A stretch of DNA of 64,000 nt from Diphasiastrum complanatum (Eukaryota > Streptophyta > Lycopodiopsida > Lycopodiales > Lycopodiaceae), in the NCBI GenBank assembly GCA_029204225.1, contig CM055092.1, positions 86,166,032-86,230,031 on the forward strand, read 5' to 3'. The position numbers and the translations under genes were made by a program. Shown here piece by piece: positions 1-26,480 of this stretch. Position 1 is the first letter of the stretch. Every line of letters starts with the position of its first letter. The notes below the pieces were generated by a model. That model did no database searches, had not been told where the DNA came from, and was given only the letters and a program-made list of their open reading frames with translations.

Positions 1-30
1 AAAAGCAAACCATTCCAAATGGAATAATCA

Positions 31-770
31 TCAAGTATTTTCTCTTCGCGAAAAGATTTTGCCCTCAGGCGAAGATTCTAAATTATCATCAGTAACAGAC
101 AATGCTTTGGGGAAAGGCGATACATCAACATTGACATTATGAGTACTAAAAGCATCTATGTAAGATTCATCTTTCAGATAACATAAATACGAAAAATGCT
201 CAGAATTTAAAATACATTGATTCGCTTCATGAGCAGTTACAAAAGGTAGATCTGGCTCATCGCCTTTAAGGCAAACCAATGAGTCATTATGCAAGAAAGA
301 AATACAATGAGATACATAGTCTTTCTTTAAGGACTCATTTCTAGCAAAAAACCACTCTTTTCCTAGAATTACATCCACCTTATCTTGATTCATGACATGA
401 AAAGATAAACTATCTACATAGTCTTGAATCTTCAATGGCACGTGGGGGACAAAGTGGTCCCAGACCTGCTGCTCCCCACCCGTTGCCATCCTAACCACAT
501 ACTTGTGGTCACTTAGTGCGGTTGCCAGCTGCAGCTTTTGCACCAACTTAGCATTAATAAATTATGCGTAGAACCGTCGTCAAAAAGAACACTCACAGGT
601 TGGCTGCCTACGAACCCACGCATACGAATGAGGTCGTGAGGTCCAAACACTGCAGTATTAAAACAACAATTTATACAAACTGATTCATCTTTAAAAGATA
701 CATCAATGCAAGAAATAGAAGAATTACCTGGTGCCTTAAAGGAGCCGCCACCCTTCTTCCGTCTCTTCAG
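31..770 (-). pseudogene. Ty3/gypsy gag end and protease fragment
   Basis: On the - strand this reads as the end of a basic gag region followed by a retropepsin-like domain. The motif DDGSTHN (near 560-580) stands where DTGS/DSGA is usual, and VDVILGKEW (around 360) matches the second conserved block of plant gypsy proteases. A single-base frameshift lies just after the DDGSTHN motif (about 550-556), so the downstream 171 codons are open but out of frame with the upstream part. In a live element this enzyme would cut the polyprotein. The reverse transcriptase expected next would lie left of position 1. The family is clear from the motifs; the lineage is not. Confidence 0.7.
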
Positions 771-1060
771 GAAGTCCTAGGGTGTGGCACCAAGACATGT
801 CGATAACTCCAGTCTTGCGTCATGCCCCTTGCGAGGCCGTCACTGAAGGGCGTACCTTTATGGTACATAACAGAGGTCAACAAATAGGTCTGGCCCCTGG
901 AACCAGCTCGATCTTGTGTTCCACATTTCTACTAGGGGGTAATCCGGCTAGTTTTCTTGAATGAGAACTGACTTAAACGTTTGCCTAATAGACTCATCTA
1001 GAGTTTTAAGCTCAATAGGATTCAAACTAGGTGTGGATGCTATCTTTGCAATGCAGCATT
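770..1060 (-). pseudogene. Ty3/gypsy reverse transcriptase N-terminal fragment
   Basis: The - strand reads a degraded version of the stretch before the RT palm: a ...SVLIQEN... segment, then VEHKIELVPGARPI, the usual (V/N)DH.IEL.PG block. A stop interrupts it near 885. It lies on the 5' side of the protease fragment although RT should be 3' of protease, so these are two different element copies joined together. Compare the same block in the better preserved element at about 60,480-60,530. Confidence 0.55.
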
Positions 1061-1199
1061 ATTCTCCTGCCTATCAAGCTTATTTGATGTAGACTGCAAC
1101 ATAATATTGTGCAATTGCCTATCTACCTTTTTAGAACTTACATGTGATTCATCCACTTTGATATCAAATGTTGCACTCCAATAACTGTTAAGCTCTTGT

Positions 1200-1440
1200 T
1201 TCCAAACTAGCCGGTGTGTAAAATCCGTCTCCTCCCATCCACAGGCAAGCCTTTAAGCTCACTGCTTGCTATTGTGGTCCGAGGGCACTTGGCACTCATG
1301 TGGGTAATCAGTCCACTTGGCTTACCAAGTCTACCCGTACCGACCCAAGAATACAATGTTTTATGCTATACTCTCCATGCCCACTGTACACATGTGGCTA
1401 TGAGACCACACCGGTCATGTGCTGGCTAACCTTCGTCACT
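1200..1440 (-). repeat. Diverged LTR-like segment related to the 57.3/63.4 kb LTRs
   Basis: The stretch around 1,285-1,320 (a GGCAC..ATG..GGGTAATCAGTCCACTTGGC pattern) resembles LTR positions around 57,372-57,410 and 63,495-63,532. A second match follows near 1,418-1,440. It may be a remnant LTR of a related gypsy family in - orientation. The similarity is patchy and was judged by eye. Confidence 0.3.
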
Positions 1441-2840
1441 TCCCTCCAAATCACGGGTTAACTTGGTCAGTTGTACGTCTGCTCTACCAAACTTGCCATG
1501 CAGTCACTTCTCGTGCCTTCTTTTCTTTCAACCCTCTTGGCTCTTTTTTTGTCATCCTTCATCCATCAACTCATTCTCTTTTTATTCTTGAATCCTTCCT
1601 ATGTGCATGTTGACGCGAATCTTCAGGCTCTTGTCAGTAGCCAGCTATTACTTGTTGGGGCCGTATCGGGGTAGGTGACGCCTTCAATGCTTCCTTTTCA
1701 TGTCATCATCCTTGCAATTCTAAGGATCTTGCGTGCTCTCCTTGGTTATTGTGTTCCTCTCTGAAGACCTTAGGCTCTGATAGTCCACCAAATTAGGGGT
1801 CACCTAATGAGCATTGCTGCATCTCTGGCTCGGGTAGCTGACTGCCCTGCCTACCTGCCGAAGGCTCACGTGTACTTGAGTGAGCGGAATGCTTCAATCC
1901 ACTTTTCTTGAGGCATTGTGGCTGCCTCGTCACTTCCTATGATCCAGGGTTTCATGGAATTCTACCGAATGAGCATCCTTTGCTCCTTGCATCAGTCGTG
2001 ATAGCGCATATGTGCCACTGATGTTGAGTTTCTTCCTTGTTCAAAGTCTCATGCCACTCGGATCCTCCCTTGAAATTATGTGGCAATAGATTTCTTGTAT
2101 TGTGCTCCCACATGTAGCTACCACTGTCAAGTAGTTGAGATGCAGCAAGATTGAGCTGTTCTGAGAGTCTGGTTGACTTGTTCCAACAACCAGAGTCCTT
2201 ACATTGCTCAAAACAAGTTCCTTTGTGATCAGCTTATTCTCAAGTTTCATAGATCTCTTCCTGGTCAGCCCTCACTCCCTTATATTGTATGATAATCTTT
2301 TCATACCTTTTTCACGATCAACACAAGAACTTTCACTCTATTTTCGAGGGAAATTCAAGCCTATTGACCTTGAAAAGATGTTGGATGTTGATATCTTACG
2401 TGTAAGTTGACTTCCTACCTCCAAAAGAGTGGAGAATGCTACTGCTTAGTGAACGTTCTGACTATTGAGTAGCTGTTTGCAGCCACCTTTTACCACCCAG
2501 TAATATCTGTCTTAATAACCTGTATCTACTTTTCTAAAGCTTCATTCTCAGCCATTGATTTTTCAACCTTATTAAGCATTACAATGTTCAGGCTTTTTAG
2601 CAATTGATGCTAGACTTGCAGGCTAGAAATTGCACATCATTGTATCTTAGTTTTTTGGAGCTTGGCTATTCCAAATGTGAGTGTGCTAGCAAGGAGATGA
2701 TACATACTTTCAAATTTCAACATTATTTTCTTAGCTCAAAACAGTATTTTCAACTTTGATTACTACATGCATGTGTACCATATGAATAACTTGCTAACAT
2801 AATCCCTTTGTATGCATCTGACAAATTATTATTGTTGCAG
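1441..2840. other. No gene recognised; PBS-like site and T-rich sequence
   Basis: I find no coding exon here. On the - strand 1,773-1,790 reads TGG, five extra bases, then TATCAGAGCC. This resembles the initiator tRNA-Met primer binding site of plant retrotransposons with a small insertion, and would suit a - strand gypsy copy whose 5' LTR lay to its right. The interval is otherwise decayed repeat or intron sequence before the first visible PIEZO exon. Confidence 0.3.
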
Positions 2841-17227
<14,387 letters not shown>

Positions 17228-17956
17228 AAAGAAACATTCTTAAACCACAGTGAGACTTGAAGTATTACTCTTCTTATTATCAGGTAAGATAATACTTGCT
17301 ACATACATGCAGTACTGGGAGAGTTTGTTTTATTGTAAATGGTTTCTGGATGGTTCTCAACTTGTATTTTCTTTCCAATTTTAGGAGGTCAAGGATGAGG
17401 CAAGTATTTAACATGCTAGATTCAACTTACAAGTTTTTATCCATTTGACTGTGTCTGATGACATTTAAATCATGATAGCAGGTACCTTCCCTTACATCCA
17501 TCCCTTTATTTTCAAAGTGAATCTCAAGATGCGAAACTATTGCAGGCTTGTGAGAGGATGGGATTTGAAACAGGCTTCAGTCGCTATAATTATTTCTGCT
17601 TGTAGAATACATGACCTCAGATGACAATTCACCTATATTGGTGATCATTTCTGCTTGTGATATACATGGATAAACATGAAAAAGACCTCGAGATTATTCC
17701 CATTTGTGCTTGTAAGGAGCACAAGTGTCAAGGATGCTTGGATCCGCAAATTGTTGTATGATCAGGTACATGTTGCATTGTACCACTACACGGGTATTGG
17801 TAATGTTCCATAAGGTATGTGTAATTAAAGGTAATTTCATTGATTTAAGTTGGTTCCTGTTTTCATTTGAGCAGTGATGTACACATTTTTGGCGATACTT
17901 CCAAAATTGGATAACCAAGGTAATTGCCCAAGGGCGGCATTTGTTCAGAAAATGTT

Positions 17957-17960
<4 letters not shown>
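17228..17960 (+). other. PIEZO 3' flank, probable 3' UTR
   Basis: No further coding. GT and AG dinucleotides around 17,280-17,400 could allow 3' UTR introns, but nothing fixes them. No polyadenylation site can be assigned with confidence. Confidence 0.4.

Positions 17961-18055
<95 letters not shown>
17961..18055. repeat. Compound microsatellite (TC)n(CA)n
   Basis: TC repeats 17961-18022, a short CCCACCCA bridge, then CA repeats to 18055. It has the same order as the compound repeat at 5954-6051. Confidence 0.97.
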
Positions 18056-19033
18056 ATGCATGTGACTGGGTTCACTGCTAATGAGCAACGATTGGACACT
18101 CCCACGGATTGTCAAATGGTGTGCTGTAATTCCTGTTGGGTACACTGCCCTGGATAATTGCATTGTGCGCAGCACTCTGAAAGTCATACACTAAAATATT
18201 TTCTAATGTATATGAACCATGTTCAACAAGGGAAATACTAGCATGCATTAAGTGTCACATAACAATGAATAGAAGTCTGTATCTGATGTTTTCATTTTAG
18301 TTTCTTGCTTGTCTAATAGGAGCTAATCTTGAAACTGGATTGCATGGAAAAGGAGGTTATATTAATTACATTGCAATGTGAAAAGACACCTATTCCATTC
18401 ACTAAGATGCAGAATCTAACTCTTTTGCTATGCACAGTCCACAAGAATCCAATATGTCTAGTATATTAACACCACTATAATGATTTCACGTTCAGTTTGT
18501 ATAACATGAAAATCTGTTCAATGTGCTGAGTTCAGCTGATTTACAACATTGATGGAAAATTGATCATACTACTTGTGCATAATATTGGTGCCACTCAGTT
18601 CTCCAAATTGTGGATATAAAATCTATGCACTTTTTTGTAGAGACTTGTCACAAAACATGAATGCAGATATAACTTTTATTGCATATAAGATCCATGTAAC
18701 AAAGAACACCATCTCACATGGCACTCTGAAGATCATAGAACAATATTGAATAAAGATGTTTGTACAATTAAGTGTACTATGCTGGTCCTCGAATAGATCC
18801 CAAGACCTCGAAAGGAACTTTAAATACAAGTAATGTGTATGGATGCTTTGGTTAAAAAGCAATTTGTGGATGGTTTGCCCTTAGATTTTTTCAGAATGGG
18901 AAAGGTTTGTGAATCATGTGCATTGGCTGACACATAATCAATCCTTTTCAACATCTATATTAAGATCCAAGGAGGCTCTCAACATGATATACATAGTGAT
19001 GTTCATTTCTAGCACCTTTCACAAGTACATGAA

Positions 19034-19114
<81 letters not shown>

Positions 19115-20930
19115 GTGTGAGAATGAATCGCGTCTTTCATATATTTTTTATGGATCAGACAAACACACCTCTAGAGATCCAATTAGTGTGTCTGGGCTTC
19201 ACAAGATTATTAATTACTTGCGGGTCACGTCTAGTATGACGTGGCATAACTAATAAGCTTGATTCATTGGATTACCAGGTATCCAAGTTTAGGAATATAC
19301 TGAATCTTATATACAGGACGTGGACATGACATTCTTTCTCCCATAATTTGGTTTTGTCCTCAAAACAGGAAAGAATTACATGAACAATTTCATTGACTTT
19401 AATATTAACCGAGAAAATTATTATCCTTAAAAGTACTCTAGACGATAAATTTTCTCATCTGGGTCTCACTCTCTATTAGTTAATAACATCACCTTCATGT
19501 AAACCACTTACATGATACATTGAGTGAAGTATTACGTAACTTAGGGGATTAAAGTTAAAGAAAAAAAATTACAGTCTTCATTCAACTAAAATCTCTAGGA
19601 AAATCATTAAGATATAGAATGATTAAAATTCAACTACGAGTATCCTAGTTACTCTCTTGAGTTAAATGTCCCTATTTCTAGCATCAAAAATAACATCCAT
19701 TTATTCATCTTAATAGATATGTCTGTCTCCTATGATAATTGGAGATTTAATCAAAAGAACTGTACTCAAGCATCTGTAGACCATAAACTGTAGCAAAATA
19801 GCATCCACTAAATTAATTAGATTCTCCACAAGTCACAATAACTTATTTTGTGAGAATGACTTGTGAGATCGATAGGTTCTCAAATAACATATTGGAGTAA
19901 AGAGATTTAGATTTTCAAATCACTAATTTGAATTCATAACTCAATTAATAGATCAAGAATTAATCATCAATTAAGAATCATCACAATTCCCTATAATCCT
20001 CTGACATTAATTAAGTATCTATTTATGATCCGTCAATCATAAATATTTAGATTCTTTTGATTCGTCAATCATAATTCACTAGAATCCAAAACCATACCTA
20101 ATCGTTACAGGATAATGGAGTATATGTCCAACATAACTCAGGGAAAGTAAGAATCTTCCAAAATCTTTTCCACTAAGAAAATACCGGATTTTAAGAATAT
20201 TTTCCAAACTGGATTCTTGAACCGAAATGCGAGATATTCAAGTTCTATATGCCACACAGGTAATTAAAGACATAAAGCATACCAAAATGATAATGACAAT
20301 CATCTTTAACCACAGAAAACTTTAAATTACCGCCTAGAATCAAATCTAGATACCAAAAGTCTTGCTGAATATCAATTCAGTTATTATTGTTGAAATTTCA
20401 CAATTCTAGCTTGACCATTTTTTATCACATGCATTGTAATTGGCAAGAAGGCCATGTAATTAGATGCCACACGTGCCGAATCACATAGGATGTTTTTCAA
20501 AGGCTTCATTCCTCATATTACATTGTGATAGCATCTTTGAAATTAAGCCAAAGTGTGTTTAGATAGGCTGGAGAAATTCTAGGATCTAAAAATAGCATGT
20601 TTGTTTTTGGATCTTGAGATCTTGACCGCAAGTTAGGGTGGATCCAATGACTTATTAGGTTAGATTTTTGGGTTAGGTTATGATAAGTACAGATATTCCC
20701 TACAACGTTCAGATCCAAGCTTGAGATGCATAAATGTATGATGGGATCTCCATCCAAATTTCAAGAAAAATCGAGTTTTTTCACTTCTATCATCATTGTC
20801 TTTTGGTGACAAGTTCTAGCTATTGGATGTGAGTGTTCTTATGCATTAATTTTTTGGTTTGGAAGGTACTGAACATGTTTACAGGTCTGAGAAGCTTGTT
20901 GTACTTTACTTTGGTTCATTTGATCAAATC
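18056..20930. other. Intergenic, no gene seen
   Basis: AT-rich sequence without recognisable domains, apart from the (CT)n tract at 19036-19110. Open frames across it are short and unlike any family I know. Confidence 0.5.
19036..19110. repeat. (CT)n microsatellite
   Basis: About 75 bp of uninterrupted CT dinucleotides. Confidence 0.97.
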
Positions 20931-21240
20931 TATGTGCCTAATGTGGAGTTAAATGCCAAATTTGCTAGTTTACGGAGGAAGTCCTACAGGCTTTCCAGAA
21001 GCTTAAAGATGCATTGGTCTCAGCACCAATCTTACGACCACCCAATTGGATGATTGAGTTCCATGTGCATGCAGATGCTTCAAAGTATGTAGCTGGAGCC
21101 ATCTTGACCCACAACCAGGAGAATGATAGTAAATGGTACCGATTGGAATAACTTTGTTGGTATGAAATTCCACAAGATGTGAATAACTTGGCAATGGTCG
21201 TTGAGCATCACTCATTACAAATAATTACCTTAGGCTTTGA
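20930..21240 (+). pseudogene. Ty3/gypsy RT-RNase H fragment
   Basis: The + strand reads QKLKDALVSAPILRPPNW then a stretch with HADASKYVAGAIL, the standard block linking the end of gypsy RT to RNase H (F..LK..L...P.L then DAS....GA.L). It is followed by broken frames with NNLAMV near 21,190. No catalytic core remains complete. It is a dead fragment in + orientation, unlike most retroelements at the right of the window. Confidence 0.65.
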
Positions 21241-21288
21241 TTATCAAAGTTGTTGTTGTAGATGATTACTTAAGCCACACCTATAAAA

Positions 21289-21410
21289 ACACAACTACAC
21301 CAGGTGACAATGATGGTGTTAGAGAACACAACTACTCCAAATGACAATGATGACAATGGTGTTAGAGAATACAACTACTCCAGGTGACAATGATGGTGTT
21401 GGAGAACACA
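21289..21410. repeat. Three-unit minisatellite
   Basis: Units starting at about 21289, 21326 and 21369 share ACAACTAC(A/T)CC..(G/A)TGACAATGATG and GTGTT(A/G)GAGAA. The middle unit has an extra ACAATG. Periods are 37 and 43 bp. Confidence 0.85.
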
Positions 21411-21781
21411 ATAACAACATCGCTTGTCATGCAATGTCATGTGTTGTTTTTTCATGTGATAATTAAGTTATCATGCAATACAAATTGATGTCTCCCAAAA
21501 GAATTACTTTCATTAACAGTAGTGCCAACTATTATGGTTTTTAGGTTTATCATGAAATCATTTTTTGTTTTTTCATGAAGAAAAAGGAGGTGCCTCACCG
21601 AACGTAATTTCTATGCCTGCTTTTTTTTTTTCCAAAATCTTTTACATGCACCTTCCGAGATGTGGAAGTAGCATGTAAAAAAAAATTACGGCAAAAAAAA
21701 AAAAAACAAAAAGTTTTCACGCTGCAGAAGGTCACCTCCTTGACCATTCTGTCATGGGAAGGGCCTAGGACGGTGACCCCA

Positions 21782-21803
21782 CCCCCCCCCCCCCCCCCCC
21801 CCC
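21782..21803. repeat. Poly-C tract
   Basis: 22 consecutive C residues within a C-rich stretch (21770-21820). Its length may be affected by sequencing error. Confidence 0.95.
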
Positions 21804-22664
21804 TTTCGCCGGCCCCCCAAAAGAGCTTAGATTTGTGGTCATGAATAGAGCATTTCAGTTTAGTTGATTTTTAAAATAGAATCAAATCTTTTCTTGCTTG
21901 ACTATCATACGTAATCGTTCATAAAATTTTCATTTCAAAGATATGCGAACGATGTTCCGTTATTAGAAATTTAGAAAAAAATTTGCAGGTTGCTAATTTT
22001 GGAGAATCTTGCAGAGAGTGCGAAGGTTGGTATTGTCTTTGATTTTTTTATGCTTAAGTTTCAAATGTGAATGTTGGTGAGTTAGCTCTATTGTTTGAAG
22101 GTCATTAGTGCGAATGTTAGCTAGTTGCAGGATTTAGATAGAATGAAGGAGACCGTTTGTTGAAGGCGCATGATGTAATGATTGCTCCGTGAATGATGTG
22201 AATGTGCATTGCAAATGAATGATGATGATGTGTGAATAATTGTATGGTGAATGATAAAATGCAAAGGGTGGCCTATAAAAATTCTATTCTGCCTTGTTGC
22301 CTTTTTGCATGTTCACGAATGCTATGAACGGTTTCTACTGTATAGTTGAATATATCCAAACCAAGCATGCACTTGAACCTGAAAATAGATCTGAAGCTTG
22401 AATGGTGGTATTGTTAGAATGTTGTCTATGTGGGCATACTTCTGACTCTCATCCAACTTGATTAGTGCATACCATGAATCGAGCACTTTTTAGCCAAGAA
22501 GTACCTATTAGAATCAAGACTCAACATGTAGTTGTATTGAAGGAGTTGCCATTCTTGTCAATCCTCAACACAAATGAGCTACCATGGCACATGTAATCTC
22601 AAGCAATGTGCAACTATATGTATATATGTTTGCACATGAAGAAACTAGTAAATATATGGCATAC

Positions 22665-22668
<4 letters not shown>

Positions 22669-22761
<93 letters not shown>
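22669..22761. repeat. (GA)n microsatellite
   Basis: About 93 bp of GA dinucleotides. Confidence 0.97.
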
Positions 22762-22762
<1 letters not shown>

Positions 22763-23134
22763 ATTTCCAAGAAAATATCGAGGGAGCCACCTCTTTTGCA
22801 AGTATGTATGAACCACATGCAATTGTTGTGCCATGAGATGAGTGGCAGAGTGGCAACATATTGTCCAACACTTCCACTTCTAGTAGGCCTTATTGTTTCT
22901 ACTCTATACATGATTGCGTATGCTTGCCAATTATAGAAAACAATCTACAATTGTATGACACATGGAACTTGTTATTTGCAACCATATGAAAGTGTATATA
23001 CCTATAAGTATAATTGATTGTGCATACGATCACACATTATCACCTCCCGTGGTAGTTACTTTACGTCAAAATATTTACCTTAGCACAAAAGGAGAAAGCT
23101 TTCAAAATATAGAGACAAGGAGAGAACGTGTTAT

Positions 23135-23136
<2 letters not shown>

Positions 23137-23171
<35 letters not shown>

Positions 23172-23187
23172 CACACACACTCTTTGA

Positions 23188-23220
<33 letters not shown>
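23137..23220. repeat. Compound simple repeat C(33), (AC)n, (TA)n
   Basis: Thirty-three C residues (23137-23169), then AC repeats to 23180, a short unique stretch, then TA repeats from about 23194 to 23220. Confidence 0.95.
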
Positions 23221-25774
23221 CTCATAGATTTAGAGATGGATTCTTGCAATGACAAAAAATAATTTATCTCAAAAAAAATGATGGTAGCAAAAATTGGCTA
23301 AGAATAAACAACTATCTAACAAAACTGTCGACAATCATTTGAAAACACGTATGTGGACCTCGAAGGCTATATGGGTACGAAATGTATATGTACCATCTAA
23401 TAATGTCTTCCACCCCCTCAACGAATATCATATACATAGTATAGAACTAGGGGCCATAATCGGGTTTCATTGCTAAGTTTATGAATATAAAATCTCAGGT
23501 TTCAAAACCAACAAGATCATACCTATTTTGATTTTAATCAATACATAGAGAACGAATGGTGGATCAAACCTACCTATGAATCTAGATCGAACAAATCTAG
23601 TCCCCAAGCTATGGACTGCTATCAATAAGACGACATGCAGCTACAACTCACAAATCAAGCTCTACTTTTGAAGAGGCCTATGGGTATACTTATTATAACC
23701 TTCAAGGCTATACCACAACTAGGAGCGTAATGGGACACCTCATTGAATACATTTAACTCGACCACATTTGCCATTGACCAAGGAGTCACTGCTAGTTTGA
23801 TACAAATCAACTATCATCAATTTTAGGCCTCCGTAGGCCTTCTGACCTCCTTACAGGACATAGATTCGACATCAATCAACTTTTGGGCATGTCATCAAGG
23901 CTCCACATATGGAGGATGAATACAATTTTATATTGATTGGGCATCGACAAATACCATATACGCAATAGAGAACTACATGTCTGTCATAATCCCCATTGTC
24001 AAAGCCATCCAAAGTAAGATATAAAGCATGCAATTGATGATGCATGCTCAATAACCACCCATCCATAGAGACGCTACCATCTCACCCCCATGCAATAGAG
24101 GCATAGAATGATCACGACGCCCCATGCCACCATAATCTACCTTTGACCATCACATACTTACATTATCCTGGCCTAATGACATGCAACCATTCACCTTCTA
24201 GTAGAATGAATTGCCTCTCCCATGGAAATGCACCTCTATGTATGTACTATACCTAATGTGAGGTCATCCATGTTAATTCCATGTGTGGCTCAATGAATCT
24301 GGAATAATTCTTGACGTGGATATTCGGCACTCCAATGTATGAGCTTACACCTTGTCATTCTGAACTAAGCCAAAAATGTAATCAATAACCTTGTGAGGGC
24401 CCAGTCCAATTATGACATGTGGCGTAGTGCATGGTGAATGACAACTCTTATGCATATTGAGGAGATCAAAAGCAATTGATTAAGGATTTAGTAAAGGGTC
24501 AAGGTCTTGGAAGGAATATCCCTAGGCTCCAAGGGTTTGTATATACCTACAAGAACTTGCTCTCCTCCACTTCCAGATTTCAATATTCTATTGCCAAAAA
24601 CCTCTCATGATCTCCTGTATTTAGTCACCATGGCGTGGGGGTGAAGTTGATTGGGGTTTGACTTAGTTTCTACTTGGTTGGTTGGTTTGGCTCCACATCA
24701 CTCCTTTTGGTGTATGCAACAAGATCTTAAGGATCTACACTTGACGATCTTTATAATCCCCACCAACATGGCCACAACTAGGCCATCAACATGTGCCAAT
24801 TGATGCACTACTGTAAGTCACTACTGTAAGTCAACGAAGAAGAGTCTCTTTGTGCCAATAGGATATTGACACGAGGCACCAAATCGATCTATAGATCCAG
24901 ACCAGCATTCCATCTCAGTAATGAGATTGCTCAATTTATGTACATAAAATCTCACCATCATATAGAAGCCCTAGTAGAATGAAGTGCTATAGGTCGACTT
25001 GTTCTAGCTTGGAGAGTTGGTTGGCTTGGTTTGAACCCAAGGCAACACATATGTCCATGATCGGGCCTTAACAAATATCATATTATACATAGTTGTCGCG
25101 AGCTTGCAAATTCTAGCTTTTAGCCAATGACATTGCACCATGTCAAGTGTACTCTTTACAACTATTGTAAAGCATACTTTTGTAATATTACATTATTAGA
25201 ACACACTATTTCAGATTATTGCACCTAACTTGCCTTTTTCTAGAGAGATAATACTTCATGACAAAACCCACAAAAAATCTTCTTCTGCAATGTGAAATGC
25301 CAAGTCCTTTCTTATGCAACTAAATTGTGCTAACAGAAAGACTCTTGGCCAAAGTTTAGTACTCAACCCACGACACTTACACAAGGAAGAGACTAGGAAG
25401 TCCGACAGAAGCGCTCGGGTGGACGGATAACGGTCGTTTCGGCTCCACATGAAAGTACTAGTACGATCCCTACTAGTCCACCCCTTTGAGTATACCATGT
25501 ACGTGATATAGAAGTAATAGAACATAATAAGTCATAACAAGGCTTGATTGCTGCACCTTTTCTAAGTCTCTATGCAGAAAATCTCACCATCATTTCGAAC
25601 CCTCAGAAGCAGGATGAAGCGATCCAAGTCTACATGATATGATGCAGCTTGCAGAGCTGGTTGGCTTTACCAATGCATATCGCGTCTAATGAAGTTTTTA
25701 ATCATAACAAACAAATTCATCCGCTGACGTTGTATGCCGTCTGGATTCTGGAAATGCTGCTGCTACGAGCCTAC
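23221..25774. other. Intergenic, no gene; one diverged duplication
   Basis: No coding domain recognised. A segment at about 24,945-25,035 recurs, diverged, at 25,576-25,672: both run from AAATCTCACCATCAT to (A/G)AG(A/C)(G/T)TTGGTTGGCTT. This suggests duplicated transposon sequence of unknown type. Confidence 0.45.
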
Positions 25775-26480
25775 GAGTCTTTTGCAAAAATCGTATACAA
25801 CACGCTTCAGACCTGGAAGTATCTGACTTGTCCTATTTGCAAATTGCATACCACTGATACGCAATTAGTAATCTCCAATTCGAGCTATATGCAATATATC
25901 TTCATGATCTCAGATCAAGTATCTTGGCAATATAATTTGAGCAGATGCCACCTAATTTCAGCATGGATTCCTCGTTCCGTTCCTTCATTGTTCCTCATTC
26001 GCTAACCTTCTTAAGATCTAGGATTTGTAACTCCATGGATTCGAAATTTGGTCGTGTGAGTTTTACGGAATCATTAATCATAAATGTTTGCTTTTACTTT
26101 GGTAATATTCAAGAGAACAACGTCAAGCCTTCAAAAGTTGAAAGTGGAACAATTACCCCCGTTGATCCCAACGTGTATAGTATATACTATACAGGTTTCC
26201 CTTCTCAAAAATCAGCTCGAGGCATACGCGATATTACACATTGCTACTGCGTTATAAAAGAAAAGCAACTTTCACTTAAAATCTCAAATTTTAGTGGAAG
26301 GTCCAACACTATTCTCGATGTAGAACTTCCTTACTGTTCCTAAAGCCAAACATGGCTTGTCCCTTACCAGAACTGAATGGCATATGCATCACCCAGTCGG
26401 TAGAGCTTTTACTTCAATCCTGAACTCACCTTGGAATGGCCTAGTAAACTGCATGCGTCCATCTCTAATTAGCTAACTAG
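25775..26480 (+). repeat. Dispersed repeat B, copy 1 (internally deleted)
   Basis: This segment matches the reverse complement of 54,175-55,435 in ordered blocks: 25,780-25,950 with 55,260-55,430, and 25,955-26,480 with 54,175-54,760. It lacks about 490 bp present in copy 2. One frame reads TCPIC near 25,830 and NNVKPS.VESGTI.PVDPNV near 26,120, a peptide also kept in copy 2, which suggests that part was once protein coding. The element type is uncertain (see copy 2). Confidence 0.7.

Noticed and set aside
2204-2410. Open frame ending at a GTAAGT donor-like site (2402), considered as an upstream PIEZO exon
   Set aside because: The peptide does not match PIEZO and has no hydrophobic helix pattern; kept as non-coding.
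26370-26420. tRNA-like A-box word (CAGTCGGTAGAGC) in repeat B, suggesting a SINE head
   Set aside because: The B-box-like TTCAATCC follows after only about 10 bases, too close for a tRNA or tRNA-derived SINE promoter, and the same sequence in copy 2 reads as copia gag.
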